Source: Lachnospiraceae bacterium
GTDB lineage: Bacteria > Bacillota > Clostridia > Lachnospirales > Lachnospiraceae
Reading direction: 5' to 3'
DNA: 64,000 nucleotides
Assembly (NCBI GenBank): GCA_017619615.1
Contig: JAFZRY010000027.1
Coordinates: 18,971-82,970, forward strand
Both the position numbers and the translations under genes were made by a program. A model generated the notes under the pieces. It was not told the DNA's origin. It ran no database searches and was given only the letters and a program-made list of their open reading frames with translations. Below are positions 1-7,537 of this stretch, in pieces. Position 1 is the first letter of the stretch. The number at the start of each line of letters is the position of its first letter.

Positions 1-556
1 CGTCCGCTTCGCTGCCGGAACAGAGAAGGCGAAAGACGCCGCCGGTCTCCTTCAGCGTGTCCAGAAAATCGTCGGCACGCTGATCCATGAGGCTGTTGCG
101 GCCGCGTTCGGACACGACATCGGCAAAGGCCTCCACGGCTTTGTCATCAAAACGGAGGGCGTAGATACGGCCTTGTTCCCGGATGACAGCTTCGGCCTCT
201 TCCGATCCGGCAGCCGTGTGCTGCGATTCCCGGAAGAGCCAGACCAGGTCGCGTTCTTTGACTGGACAGGCGGGGCCGGCCGGAGCCATCGTTTCCCGGA
301 AGATCCAGGCCAGGTCGTCGTCCGGGACAGGGCAGGCGTGATCGGTCAGAGCAAACAGGACAGGCTCACCGTTTTCACGGATCGCCAGCTGCCAGCCGAG
401 CCGGCCGGCAGGGAGAAGGGTCTGGGACACGAGGAAAAAACTGTCCCAGGTCGTTCGGACCAGATCGTCCGGATAAGAAGATCCGGAAGGCTTTAAGGAA
501 AGGGCGGTCAGATGAATGGGAGAGTCGGAAAAAACAGGGAGATCAGTTTCTGTCAA
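1..556 (-). CDS. Unrecognised protein, N-terminal part (runs off the left edge)
   Basis: An open frame of 185 codons reads on the minus strand from a TTG at 554-556 to the edge without a stop. The start is supported by GAGAGG a few bases upstream on the minus strand; no upstream ATG gives a better start. The protein begins MTETDLPVFSDSPIHL and is acidic and soluble-looking, with no signal peptide or membrane helix in the visible part. I see a loose internal duplication: two segments ending DDLAWIFRET and RDLVWLFRES, about 30 residues apart. I do not recognise the family. A strong promoter 290 bases upstream and a long leader belong to it. The real length is unknown. Confidence 0.7.
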   Translation of the reverse strand, partial: MTETDLPVFSDSPIHLTALSLKPSGSSYPDDLVRTTWDSFFLVSQTLLPAGRLGWQLAIRENGEPVLFALTDHACPVPDDDLAWIFRETMAPAGPACPVKERDLVWLFRESQHTAAGSEEAEAVIREQGRIYALRFDDKAVEAFADVVSERGRNSLMDQRADDFLDTLKETGGVFRLLCSGSEAD

Positions 557-840
557 CTAAATACCTCTCTTTCATATAACGGCTTGCCTAATGGGGAAAC
601 ATGTGGTCTGTCCGGCGCTCCGTTGGCAGGCTCGTCTCATCGCCTGCTTCCCCCGGTCCCGCGTCGGGCAGTTCTTCCTTCAGTTGTCAAGGTGCGGGTC
701 TTTGACGTTTGGGGGGACAAAAAAACGATGTCCCAACGTCTTCGGGAAGACAAAATATCCCCTTGGGATACTCAAAACTCCGTTAGTGTCATGACATCTT
801 GGAAATCAAAAGAGTGAAAGGGTAAAAACTGAAAAACACG
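557..840 (-). other. Long hairpin-rich 5' leader of the left-edge gene
   Basis: This gene-free stretch lies between a minus-strand promoter and the TTG start. Read as minus-strand RNA it holds consecutive short inverted repeats: TGTCATGACA (788-797), TATCCC/GGGATA (about 757-771), GTCTTC/GAAGAC (738-751), GGGACA/TGTCCC (about 713-735), and near the gene GCAGGC/GCCTGC with a 10-base loop (about 626-647). None matches a riboswitch or T-box consensus I know. No convincing coding frame on either strand. Confidence 0.45.
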
Positions 841-846
841 CTATAT

Positions 847-876
847 ATAATACCATATTCCGGGGTCGCCTGTCAA
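847..876 (-). promoter_or_regulatory. Sigma-A type promoter for the left-edge gene
   Basis: On the minus strand TTGACA (871-876) and TATTAT (847-852) are separated by 18 bases. Transcription would start near 840. The stretch 877-956 upstream of it shows nothing I can name. Confidence 0.7.
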
Positions 877-956
877 AGACTTTTTCTTATTTCTCTCAAA
901 AACCGCAGTGGCTCCGGATAAGGGAAGAGGATTGGGAGGGGTAAGGCCGTAAGGGA

Positions 957-981
957 ACAAAAAGACCCAAAAACATGGGTC
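957..981 (-). terminator. Rho-independent terminator
   Basis: On the minus strand GACCCA and TGGGTC form a six-pair stem (964-981) followed by TTTTTGTT. It lies about 90 bases after the stop of the sugar epimerase-like gene and would end the polA operon. Confidence 0.75.
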
Positions 982-1068
982 ACAGGAAACGTGCCCATGT
1001 ATTGAATCGGAAGAACCGCGGGAAAGTTACAGCGGTTTTGAAATTTTTTGAGCCTGTGCGGATGTTTT

Positions 1069-1857
1069 TTACTTCAGCAGTTCCCGGATATCTTCTTCCA
1101 GTTCCGCCCCGGCCAGCGCCGGGCTCACATATTCTATGATCAGATCCGCTTCGGGCGTGACCCGGCGGATCTTTTCGGTTACGGCGTCGAAGTCCAGGGT
1201 GCCGTCGTGCAGGCGGCGGTGCTGGTCGCGGAGGCCGTCGTTGTTGTGGAGGTGGTAGGCGCGGATCTGCGGCTGCAGGTCGTCGATCAGGCGCGGGAGG
1301 TCCCAGCCGTTGGCGTTGGCGTGGCCGATGTCGATGAGGACTTCGAAGCGGTTGTCGCGGCACACGTCCGTGAATTCCGCCTGGTCCAGCAGCATGTTGC
1401 CCTGGACGCGCGTGCCGGTGTTTTCCACGAAGATGCGGCAGCCGAACGGCTCGAACAGGCCGCGCAGTTCTTCGTAATTCTCCAGCGCGTTCTGCAGCAT
1501 TTCGTCCTTTTTGCGGGGCAGGACGAGGCAGTTGTTCAGGTGCATGGTGAAGTGGCGGCTGTGCAGGAGGCGGGCGTATTCCAGGGTCTTGCGGACGTGG
1601 AACATGGTGCGCTCGTAAGCTTCGGTGCCGCGCGGGGCGGAGTGTTCGCATTCGTAGACCGGGCCGTGGAAGGAGACAGGGCAGGAGGCGAGAGCGTCCA
1701 GCTGCCGCCGCAGGGCCGGCTCGAAATCAGGCAGGTCGAACATGGACAGGATCTCGAAGCCGAGGCGGCCGGAATAGCGGCCCAACAGTTCGGGGATACG
1801 CTCCATCTTAGAAGTGCCGAAGACGCAGGTATTGATGTAGATCGGAGCGATGCCCAT
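1069..1857 (-). CDS. Sugar phosphate isomerase/epimerase-like TIM-barrel protein
   Basis: A 262-residue soluble protein of the xylose isomerase-like TIM-barrel / AP endonuclease family 2. Visible family features are an early FEILSMFDLP strand, MHLNN (metal-type His in a barrel strand), IFVENTGT (Glu strand), LIDIGHANANG (Asp/His strand), AYHLHNND and a late LIIEY strand; these alternate acidic and His residues bind the divalent metal in the family. The substrate cannot be told from sequence; endonuclease IV is shorter in loops and has a different C-terminus. It starts one base after the polA stop, so the two are almost certainly co-transcribed and perhaps translationally coupled. A terminator follows at 957-981. 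Confidence 0.85.
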   Translation of the reverse strand: MGIAPIYINTCVFGTSKMERIPELLGRYSGRLGFEILSMFDLPDFEPALRRQLDALASCPVSFHGPVYECEHSAPRGTEAYERTMFHVRKTLEYARLLHSRHFTMHLNNCLVLPRKKDEMLQNALENYEELRGLFEPFGCRIFVENTGTRVQGNMLLDQAEFTDVCRDNRFEVLIDIGHANANGWDLPRLIDDLQPQIRAYHLHNNDGLRDQHRRLHDGTLDFDAVTEKIRRVTPEADLIIEYVSPALAGAELEEDIRELLK

Positions 1858-1858
1858 A

Positions 1859-4387
1859 TCAGTGCGCCTCCAGCCAGGTGCGGCCCTGCTGCACGTCGGT
1901 AGTGAGCGGGACGGAATAGGTGACGCAGCCTTCCATTTCCTCGCGCAGGAGGCGGGCCGCGGCCGCGGCTTCGTCTTCGGGCGCCTCGATGATCAGTTCG
2001 TCGTGCACGGTCAGGATCAGGCGGCTCTGCAGGCCCTCTCGGCGGATGCGCTCCCAGACGCGGACCATGGCCAGCTTGATGACGTCGGCGGCCGTACCCT
2101 GGATCGGGGTGTTGCGCGCCATGCGCTCGCCGGCGCTGCGGAGCTGGAAATTGCTGCTCTTGAGCTCCGGCAAAGCCCGGCGGCGGCCGAACAGCGTGGT
2201 GGTATAGCCCTTTTCGCGGGCGTCTTCGATGATGCTCTGCATGTAGCGGTCCACGGACGGGAATGCGGCCAGGTAGCTTTCCAGGAAGGCTTTGCCTTTA
2301 TACAGCGGTACGCCCAGGTCCTTCGCCAGGGAGAAGGCGCCTTTGCCGTACATAATACCGAAGTTGATGGCTTTGGCAGCGGAGCGCTGGGCCGGGGTGA
2401 CCAGGATCTCCGGGATATTGTAGATGCGGGCGGCGGTGGCGCGGTGGATGTCCGCGCCTTCGCGGAACGCGGCCTGCATGTTTTTGTCGCCGCTGGCGTG
2501 GGCCAGGATGCGCAGTTCGATCTGGCTGTAGTCCGCGTCCACCAGCACATGGCCGGGCGCCGCGATGAAATAGGCGCGCAGCTGGCTCCCCAGTTCCGTG
2601 CGGATGGGGATGTTCTGCAGGTTCGGCTCGTCGCTGGAGAGGCGGCCGGTGCGCGCCTCGGTCTGGTTGAAGCGGCCGTGGATGCGGCCGTCCGGGCCGA
2701 TGGCCTTGAGCAGGCCCTCGACATAGGTGGATTTCAGCTTCTGATAAGTGCGGTAGTTCAGGATATCTTCGATGATCGGCGCTTCGTCCTTCAGTTCCTC
2801 CAGCGTGGCGGCGTCCGTGGACCAGCCGGTCTTGGTCTTTTTGCCGTGGCGAAGGCCCATTTTTTCAAACAGGATCTCGCCCAGTTGCTTCGGACTGTTG
2901 GGGTTGAAGCGCTCGCCGGCCTTTTCGTAGATGCGCGCTTCGGCTTCCTGCGCCAGCGCGGTGATCTTTTCGCCGAAGGCTTCGATGCCGGCGCGGTCCA
3001 CCAGGACGCCGATGCGGGTCATGTCCGCCAGCACGCGCGCCAGCGGGAATTCGATGGTATCGTATAATTCTTCCTGCTCCTCGTCCCGCAGCGCCTGCTT
3101 CATGCGGGCGAACAGGTCCGCGAGTCGGCCGGCCTCCGGGAATGATTCGCAGGTGAAGGCGGCTTCCGCCTGATAGCGGTCCGCCAGGCGGGGCAGTTCA
3201 TAGCGGCTGGCACCGGCGTCCAGCAGGTAGGCGGCCAGTTTGCCGTCCCAGAAGATGGCGCGGCCTTCGCCGCCGCGTGCCATGGCCAGCGCATAGAGCG
3301 GAGCGCTGTCAAAGACTTCCCAGCGCAGGGCGGGGGAGTCCAGGAGCGGGATCAGTTCCTCCTCCGTGAGCGGGCATACGGTGTTCCCCTGCACGGCGAA
3401 GCGGCCGCCCGGCGCTTCCGCCAGCAGCCACGTCCCGGAGGCGTCCGCCGGAAAAGGAGAGGGGGCGATGACGGGGAGGTCCGCGGCGGGGGCATCAGCG
3501 CTTGCCGTGGCTCCTTCGGCCGCCTTGGTCCGCAGCCCGAGCCGGTCGATCATCCGGAACAGTTCCAGATCCTGCATCAGCGCCATCGCGGTCGCGGGAT
3601 CGCCCCGGCCGACCGTGTAGGCCCCGGCCTCCGTCGCCACCGGCGCGTCCTTCCGGATCGTGCCCAGCACGCGGCTGAGCTCCGCGTCGGCCCGGTAAGC
3701 CAGCAGGTTTTCGCGCTGTTTGGGCTTGATGAACGGGTCGTCGATATGTTCGTAAACGCCGGCCAGCGAGTCGAATTTCTGCACCAGGCCCAGCGCGGTC
3801 TTTTCACCGATGCCTTTCACGCCGGGGATGTTGTCGCTGCTGTCCCCCATCAGGCTCTTCACTTCGATGAGCTGCGGGGGCGTGACGCCGTACTGCTCGC
3901 GCACGGCGGCCTCGTCCATCCGCTTCGTCTCCCCGTGGCCGGCGGCCAGGAGGACCGTGGTGGCGGGGGAGATCAGCTGCAGGCTGTCGCGGTCTCCGGT
4001 AGCCAGGTAGCAGGCGTCTCCGCGCGCCTCGCAGGCGGCGGCGAGTGTGCCCAGGATGTCGTCCGCTTCCCAGCCTTCGGCGGTCACGATGCGGTAGCCG
4101 AGCAGGGCCAGCAGTTCCCTGATCACGGGCATCTGCTGCGCCAGTTCCTCCGGCATGCCGTGGCGCGTGGCCTTGTAGCCGTCGTACATCTGATGGCGGA
4201 ACGTGGGCGCCTTCAGGTCAAAGGCTACGGCGACCTCGTCCGGCTGCACGTCTTTCAGCAGGGAGAGCAGGATATTCAGAAAGCCGAATACGGCGTTCGT
4301 GTAGCGCCCGTCCCGCGTGGACAGGAGCTTGATGCCGTAATAGGCCCGGTTGGCGATACTGTTTCCGTCTAATACCAATAAGCGCAT
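1859..4387 (-). CDS. polA: DNA polymerase I
   Basis: 842 residues. The N-terminal 5'-3' exonuclease (about 1-290) opens MRLLVLDGNSIANRAYYG and carries the acidic WEADDILGTLA and LMGDSSDNIPGVKGIG motifs. The middle 3'-5' exonuclease-like part (about 300-460) lacks the DxE proofreading motif (WEVFDSAPLYAL at the expected place), as in many Firmicute enzymes. The polymerase has motif A DADYSQIELRILAH (about 616), motif B RSAAKAINFGIMYG (about 667) and motif C LTVHDELIIE (about 790). I chose ATG 4387 over the ATG at 4405 because GGAGG sits six bases before it and family members start there. It shares an operon with the downstream epimerase-like gene. Confidence 0.97.
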   Translation of the reverse strand: MRLLVLDGNSIANRAYYGIKLLSTRDGRYTNAVFGFLNILLSLLKDVQPDEVAVAFDLKAPTFRHQMYDGYKATRHGMPEELAQQMPVIRELLALLGYRIVTAEGWEADDILGTLAAACEARGDACYLATGDRDSLQLISPATTVLLAAGHGETKRMDEAAVREQYGVTPPQLIEVKSLMGDSSDNIPGVKGIGEKTALGLVQKFDSLAGVYEHIDDPFIKPKQRENLLAYRADAELSRVLGTIRKDAPVATEAGAYTVGRGDPATAMALMQDLELFRMIDRLGLRTKAAEGATASADAPAADLPVIAPSPFPADASGTWLLAEAPGGRFAVQGNTVCPLTEEELIPLLDSPALRWEVFDSAPLYALAMARGGEGRAIFWDGKLAAYLLDAGASRYELPRLADRYQAEAAFTCESFPEAGRLADLFARMKQALRDEEQEELYDTIEFPLARVLADMTRIGVLVDRAGIEAFGEKITALAQEAEARIYEKAGERFNPNSPKQLGEILFEKMGLRHGKKTKTGWSTDAATLEELKDEAPIIEDILNYRTYQKLKSTYVEGLLKAIGPDGRIHGRFNQTEARTGRLSSDEPNLQNIPIRTELGSQLRAYFIAAPGHVLVDADYSQIELRILAHASGDKNMQAAFREGADIHRATAARIYNIPEILVTPAQRSAAKAINFGIMYGKGAFSLAKDLGVPLYKGKAFLESYLAAFPSVDRYMQSIIEDAREKGYTTTLFGRRRALPELKSSNFQLRSAGERMARNTPIQGTAADVIKLAMVRVWERIRREGLQSRLILTVHDELIIEAPEDEAAAAARLLREEMEGCVTYSVPLTTDVQQGRTWLEAH

Positions 4388-4446
4388 AACGCACCTCCGT
4401 TTCATCCATCATACGGTTTTTCCCCCGCTTTTTCAACTTGTTTTAC

Positions 4447-4475
4447 TTGTAAATCTTAAGCAGAACCCTTATAAT
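4447..4475 (+). promoter_or_regulatory. Promoter of the ExbB/ExbD-like operon
   Basis: TTGTAA (4447-4452), a 17-base spacer and TATAAT (4470-4475), followed 24 bases later by AAAGGAGG and the ATG at 4511. It sits in the short region divergent from polA. Confidence 0.7.
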
Positions 4476-4510
4476 TATTTCCGAAAAATAATCCGGCAAA
4501 GGAGGTCCCT

Positions 4511-5020
4511 ATGTCATTCTGGCAGGTGATAGGCAAAAACCTTCTGGGTTTCGATCTTCTGATCTTTCTGCTGGCGGCCGGCAACGGCGTCTGCTATTAT
4601 TTCGCGCGGCTCTACGCGGACCAGCTGTATAAAAAACTGAATCTGCTGGTGTTTGTGCCTTCGCATAAGCACGACCCGGAGAAGGTGGCGCGCGCCATCC
4701 GCAACATCGACGAGGCGGAAGTGGTGGCGCTGCGCAAAAAATCGGAGGCGTTTTATTCGATCTTCGCCAACCTGACGGCTATCTTCCCGCTGATGGGGAT
4801 TCTGGGGACCGTCGTGTCCCTGCTGCCCATGGTCGCGGAACTGACCGACATGCAGCAGAATTTCTTTGCCGCCCTGACCTCCACATTCTGGGGGCTGGTC
4901 TTTGCAATCATCTTCAAACTGCTGGACGGCTTTCTGTCCGCCCGGCTGGAGGACAACGACAAGAACGTCGACCTGCTGCTGGAGCGCCGCGAACTGCTGA
5001 AGGATGAGGGGAAGCCGTGA
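4511..5020 (+). CDS. MotA/TolQ/ExbB-type proton-channel protein
   Basis: 169 residues with a first membrane helix near 12-32, a cytoplasmic stretch, and two helices near 84-105 and 118-140. The segment FPLMGILGTVVSLLPMV followed by ALTSTFWGLVFAI is the family signature of MotA/TolQ/ExbB channel subunits, which assemble as pentamers around an ExbD/MotB dimer and let ions drive motion. It is shorter than typical ExbB (about 230-240) and lacks a long N-terminal region. The stop overlaps the start of the next gene by four bases, which fits a two-subunit complex. With no outer membrane expected in this organism, the driven partner is unknown; no flagellar genes are nearby. Confidence 0.8.
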   Translation: MSFWQVIGKNLLGFDLLIFLLAAGNGVCYYFARLYADQLYKKLNLLVFVPSHKHDPEKVARAIRNIDEAEVVALRKKSEAFYSIFANLTAIFPLMGILGTVVSLLPMVAELTDMQQNFFAALTSTFWGLVFAIIFKLLDGFLSARLEDNDKNVDLLLERRELLKDEGKP

Positions 5021-5658
5021 AAAACAAACGGACCATTTTCATAGAGCTGACTTCGCTGCTGGACGTGATCCTGATCATGATCTTCGTCCTGCTCATGCAG
5101 GCGCGCACGCAGACCGCGCAGGCCATGGACAAGGCGGCGGAGGAGGAAAAAGCCGCGCAGGAGATCAACCGGGAACTGGATCAGGCCCGGGCGGAATACA
5201 GCGCGCTGGAAGAGGACGCCCGCACCCGGGAGGAAGGCCTGCAGGAGGAGATCGCGGGCCTGAATCAGGAGATCGGGCAGCAGCAGGAGGAGATCGACGG
5301 CCTCAAGCGCCGCATGTCCTCCCGCGAACTGGTACTGGACAACAGCCTGCTGCTGACGCTCAGCGTGACGGAGGACCGGCGGATCCGCCTGGAAACGGCC
5401 GACCGGGAGGAAGCCCTGATCCCCTACGACTGGGCAAATGAGACTTACGCGGTCAACCGGCTGCGCAGCCTTCTGAGCGAGGGCCTCTGCGCCGCTTCCG
5501 GCCGCGCTGTTTTCCTGGTCTTCCAGTACGACCGGGAGCAGATCTACAAGGCCGAATATGACATGATCCTGCGGCTGGTCAATGAAATGAAACTGGAGGC
5601 GAAGCAGCAGGAGATCCCTTTGAGTTTTTTGGAATTAGACATACAGGAATCGAACTGA
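5017..5658 (+). CDS. ExbD/TolR-like subunit with coiled coil
   Basis: 213 residues. The N-terminus has a short basic cytoplasmic tip and one membrane helix carrying TSLLDVILIMIFVLLM, the ExbD/TolR/MotB helix with the conserved proton-carrying Asp (residue 16). A strongly charged coiled coil follows (about 33-105, many Glu/Gln/Ala heptads). The rest (about 110-213) is a globular extracellular part that does not look like the usual ExbD fold or an OmpA-type peptidoglycan domain. It overlaps the channel gene upstream and is 15 bases from the next gene. Function as a stator-like pair is inferred from order and motif. Confidence 0.75.
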   Translation: MKNKRTIFIELTSLLDVILIMIFVLLMQARTQTAQAMDKAAEEEKAAQEINRELDQARAEYSALEEDARTREEGLQEEIAGLNQEIGQQQEEIDGLKRRMSSRELVLDNSLLLTLSVTEDRRIRLETADREEALIPYDWANETYAVNRLRSLLSEGLCAASGRAVFLVFQYDREQIYKAEYDMILRLVNEMKLEAKQQEIPLSFLELDIQESN

Positions 5659-5673
5659 TACAGGAGGTGCGTG

Positions 5674-6357
5674 ATGGAAGAACGGGGAAAACCGAAATTC
5701 GGGATCCATGAAGCGGTCGGAGAATCCATAGAGAAAATGCTGAGCGGCAGCGGGGCGGCTCCGAAGAAGGGCGGGAATCCGCCGGTGCCGGAGACTCCGC
5801 TGCAGGAAAAAATGGCCCCGCAGGGGCCGGCGCTGGAAAACGCAGCCCCGCAGGGGAATGCTCCGCAGCCCCCGGCTTCGGGCGGCGGGAATCAGAAGCA
5901 CGATGAGAAGGAATCTCCTAAAAAGAGCAGCCATACAACTGGCAAGGCGGCCGGCGCGGTACTTCTGCTGGCCCTGCTGGGCGGCGGTCTCGGCTTTGGC
6001 CTGGGCGGCCGGTCCAACGGCGGGCAGGGAGGATCGGAGACCACCCCTCCCGCGGTGACGCAGGAAGCCACAGGCCAGCCGACGGAAGCACCGACGGAGA
6101 TCCCGGATACCCCGGCTCCCACGCAGGAAACGACGGCAGCCGAGGAAGGCGTTCTGACAGTCACCGTCAGGGAAAACGGGATCGAATACAACGGCCGCAC
6201 ACTGACCGTGGCGGAACTGGAGCAGGCGCTGCTGACGGATTACAAGGAAGGCGACAAGATCCGCCTGATGGATGACCATGCCATCAAGGCCGTGTACGAT
6301 GAAGTGACGGCGCTGCTGGATAAACTGAAAATGCCGGTGGAAACGGCAATTCCGTAA
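5674..6357 (+). CDS. Membrane protein with ExbD/TolR-like C-terminal domain
   Basis: 227 residues. A Pro/Gln/Gly-rich cytoplasmic region (about 1-88) is followed by one membrane helix (about 90-111), a Thr/Pro/Glu linker (112-158) and a compact C-terminal domain (about 160-227). That domain reads LTVTVRENGIEYNGRTLTV, then IRLMDDHAIKAVYDEVTALL: the beta-alpha pattern of the ExbD/TolR periplasmic domain (strand, NG turn, strand, charged strand with Asp, helix). I infer it supplies the domain missing from the ExbD-like neighbour. ATG 5674 is chosen because AGGAGG lies six bases before it; a GTG at 5671 is closer than ideal. Confidence 0.6.
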   Translation: MEERGKPKFGIHEAVGESIEKMLSGSGAAPKKGGNPPVPETPLQEKMAPQGPALENAAPQGNAPQPPASGGGNQKHDEKESPKKSSHTTGKAAGAVLLLALLGGGLGFGLGGRSNGGQGGSETTPPAVTQEATGQPTEAPTEIPDTPAPTQETTAAEEGVLTVTVRENGIEYNGRTLTVAELEQALLTDYKEGDKIRLMDDHAIKAVYDEVTALLDKLKMPVETAIP

Positions 6358-6376
6358 AAGAATCAGAAAGGATCGA

Positions 6377-7318
6377 ATGAATATCAGACGAGCCGGCGCC
6401 GGGGACGTGGAAGCGGTCATGGAATTGATCCGCCGACAGACCCGGCGTCCGAATGAACAAAGAGCGGAACATGGCGCGGCGCAAAACGGTATCGATATCG
6501 GTGTCGCCCGGTATTTCCGGGAGAATATCAACTCGTTCCTGCTGGCGGAGCAGGACGGCCGCCTGACCGGTGCGCTGGCGGTATTTGATCAGGATTCCGC
6601 CTGGAAAGACCACGCCGCGGCCTGCTATCTGCAGCACCTGGTGTCCGACGCGGAGCATCCGGAGAGCAAGGCCGCACTGCTGCATTTTGCGGAAAAAATG
6701 GCATCCCTCCGGGGATGCTCTTTGTCGCGGATCGTGCTGCCCCTGAAGGACCATGTGCGGGCGGATCTGCTGGAATCGATGGGATACCGCGCCACCGGCA
6801 TTTTCCCGCTGGGCAGATCCTGGCTGGTGAAACGCGAGAAGGATCTGCGGCGCGAGGCGCCTCCTTACGACGCAGGCGGCTTTTTCGATTCGGAAGGCCT
6901 GCAGGACGGGGAGATCCGACTGGTGCTGGAGAAAACGTCTCCGGCGGATCCGGAGCGGGGCCGCGTGCCCGCGTATCATTTTGCGATCTGCGGGGAAGGC
7001 GGAGAACGCATGGGCTGGTGCAGTCTGCGGATCGGCCACTGCGAGGCGCTGTATTACGCGGGCCATATCGGCTACGGGGTGGACGAGCCTTATCGGGGCC
7101 GCCATCTGGCGGTGCGCGCCTGCAGATTATTGTTCCGCCTCGCGGACAAACACGGCCTGGGCTACGTCCTCATCACCTGCGACCCGGACAATCCGGCCTC
7201 CCGCCGCACCGCGGAACTTGCGGGCTGCGAATACCTGGAGACCGCCCCGCTGCCTGAGTGGCACGATCTGGCGAAGGAAGGGTTCCGGGAAGTGTGCGTG
7301 TACGGGAAAAAATTGTAG
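6377..7318 (+). CDS. Tandem GNAT-family N-acetyltransferase
   Basis: 313 residues with two GNAT folds. The N-terminal half (about 1-150) begins MNIRRAGAGDVEAVMELI, typical of GNAT strand 1/helix 1, but lacks a clear acetyl-CoA loop. The C-terminal half (about 165-313) has HIGYGVDEPYRGRHLAVRA, matching the Q/RxxGxG/A-type acetyl-CoA loop region, and CDPDNPASRRTAELAGCEY, the familiar NxxS/R segment of the last helix. The acceptor is unknown. It follows the proton-channel genes by 19 bases with an AGAAAGGA ribosome site and is probably in the same transcript. Confidence 0.8.
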   Translation: MNIRRAGAGDVEAVMELIRRQTRRPNEQRAEHGAAQNGIDIGVARYFRENINSFLLAEQDGRLTGALAVFDQDSAWKDHAAACYLQHLVSDAEHPESKAALLHFAEKMASLRGCSLSRIVLPLKDHVRADLLESMGYRATGIFPLGRSWLVKREKDLRREAPPYDAGGFFDSEGLQDGEIRLVLEKTSPADPERGRVPAYHFAICGEGGERMGWCSLRIGHCEALYYAGHIGYGVDEPYRGRHLAVRACRLLFRLADKHGLGYVLITCDPDNPASRRTAELAGCEYLETAPLPEWHDLAKEGFREVCVYGKKL

Positions 7319-7400
7319 AAATCAGGAACTGCTTGTCCGAAAGTCTCTCTTCTCAAACGTTATTGTAATGAGACGGCGGGACAGGAGGGCAGTTTTCCGG

Positions 7401-7434
7401 GACAGGGGGGACGAAAAGGACCGTTCCCCCTGTC
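7401..7434. repeat. Dispersed GACRGGG...CCCTGTC hairpin (repeat family B)
   Basis: GACAGGGGG and CCCCCTGTC form a nine-pair stem around a GGACCGTTC core. The same design recurs near 14.6, 28.7, 48.4 and 53.2 kb, always between genes. Here it may also end the GNAT transcript. Confidence 0.7.
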
Positions 7435-7460
7435 TCTTTCCGGAAAGGGAAAAAAAACGG

Positions 7461-7489
7461 TTGACTTATCGGTCTATTTATGATAGACT
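7461..7489 (+). promoter_or_regulatory. Promoter of the ABC exporter cluster
   Basis: TTGACT (7461-7466), 17 bases, TAGACT (7484-7489) preceded by TGA, an extended -10 form. The first permease gene begins at 7538 with GGAGGAAAG before its ATG. Confidence 0.6.
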
Positions 7490-7537
7490 TCGCAGTAACA
7501 AGAAGTGTTCATCGGATAAACGAACGGAGGAAAGTAT

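Noticed and set aside
173-817. Short plus-strand frames at the left edge
   Set aside because: They lie antisense to the TTG-started minus-strand gene and its hairpin-rich leader, have no ribosome sites and give Arg/Gly-rich low-quality protein.
557-840. A cobalamin, T-box or RNase P-type RNA in the leader
   Set aside because: No conserved box of these families could be found on either strand.
4511-6357. A Zorya-type defence system based on the MotA/ExbB-like gene
   Set aside because: No ZorC, ZorD or ZorE-like genes follow, the channel protein lacks the long ZorA tail, and no OmpA-type peptidoglycan domain is present.
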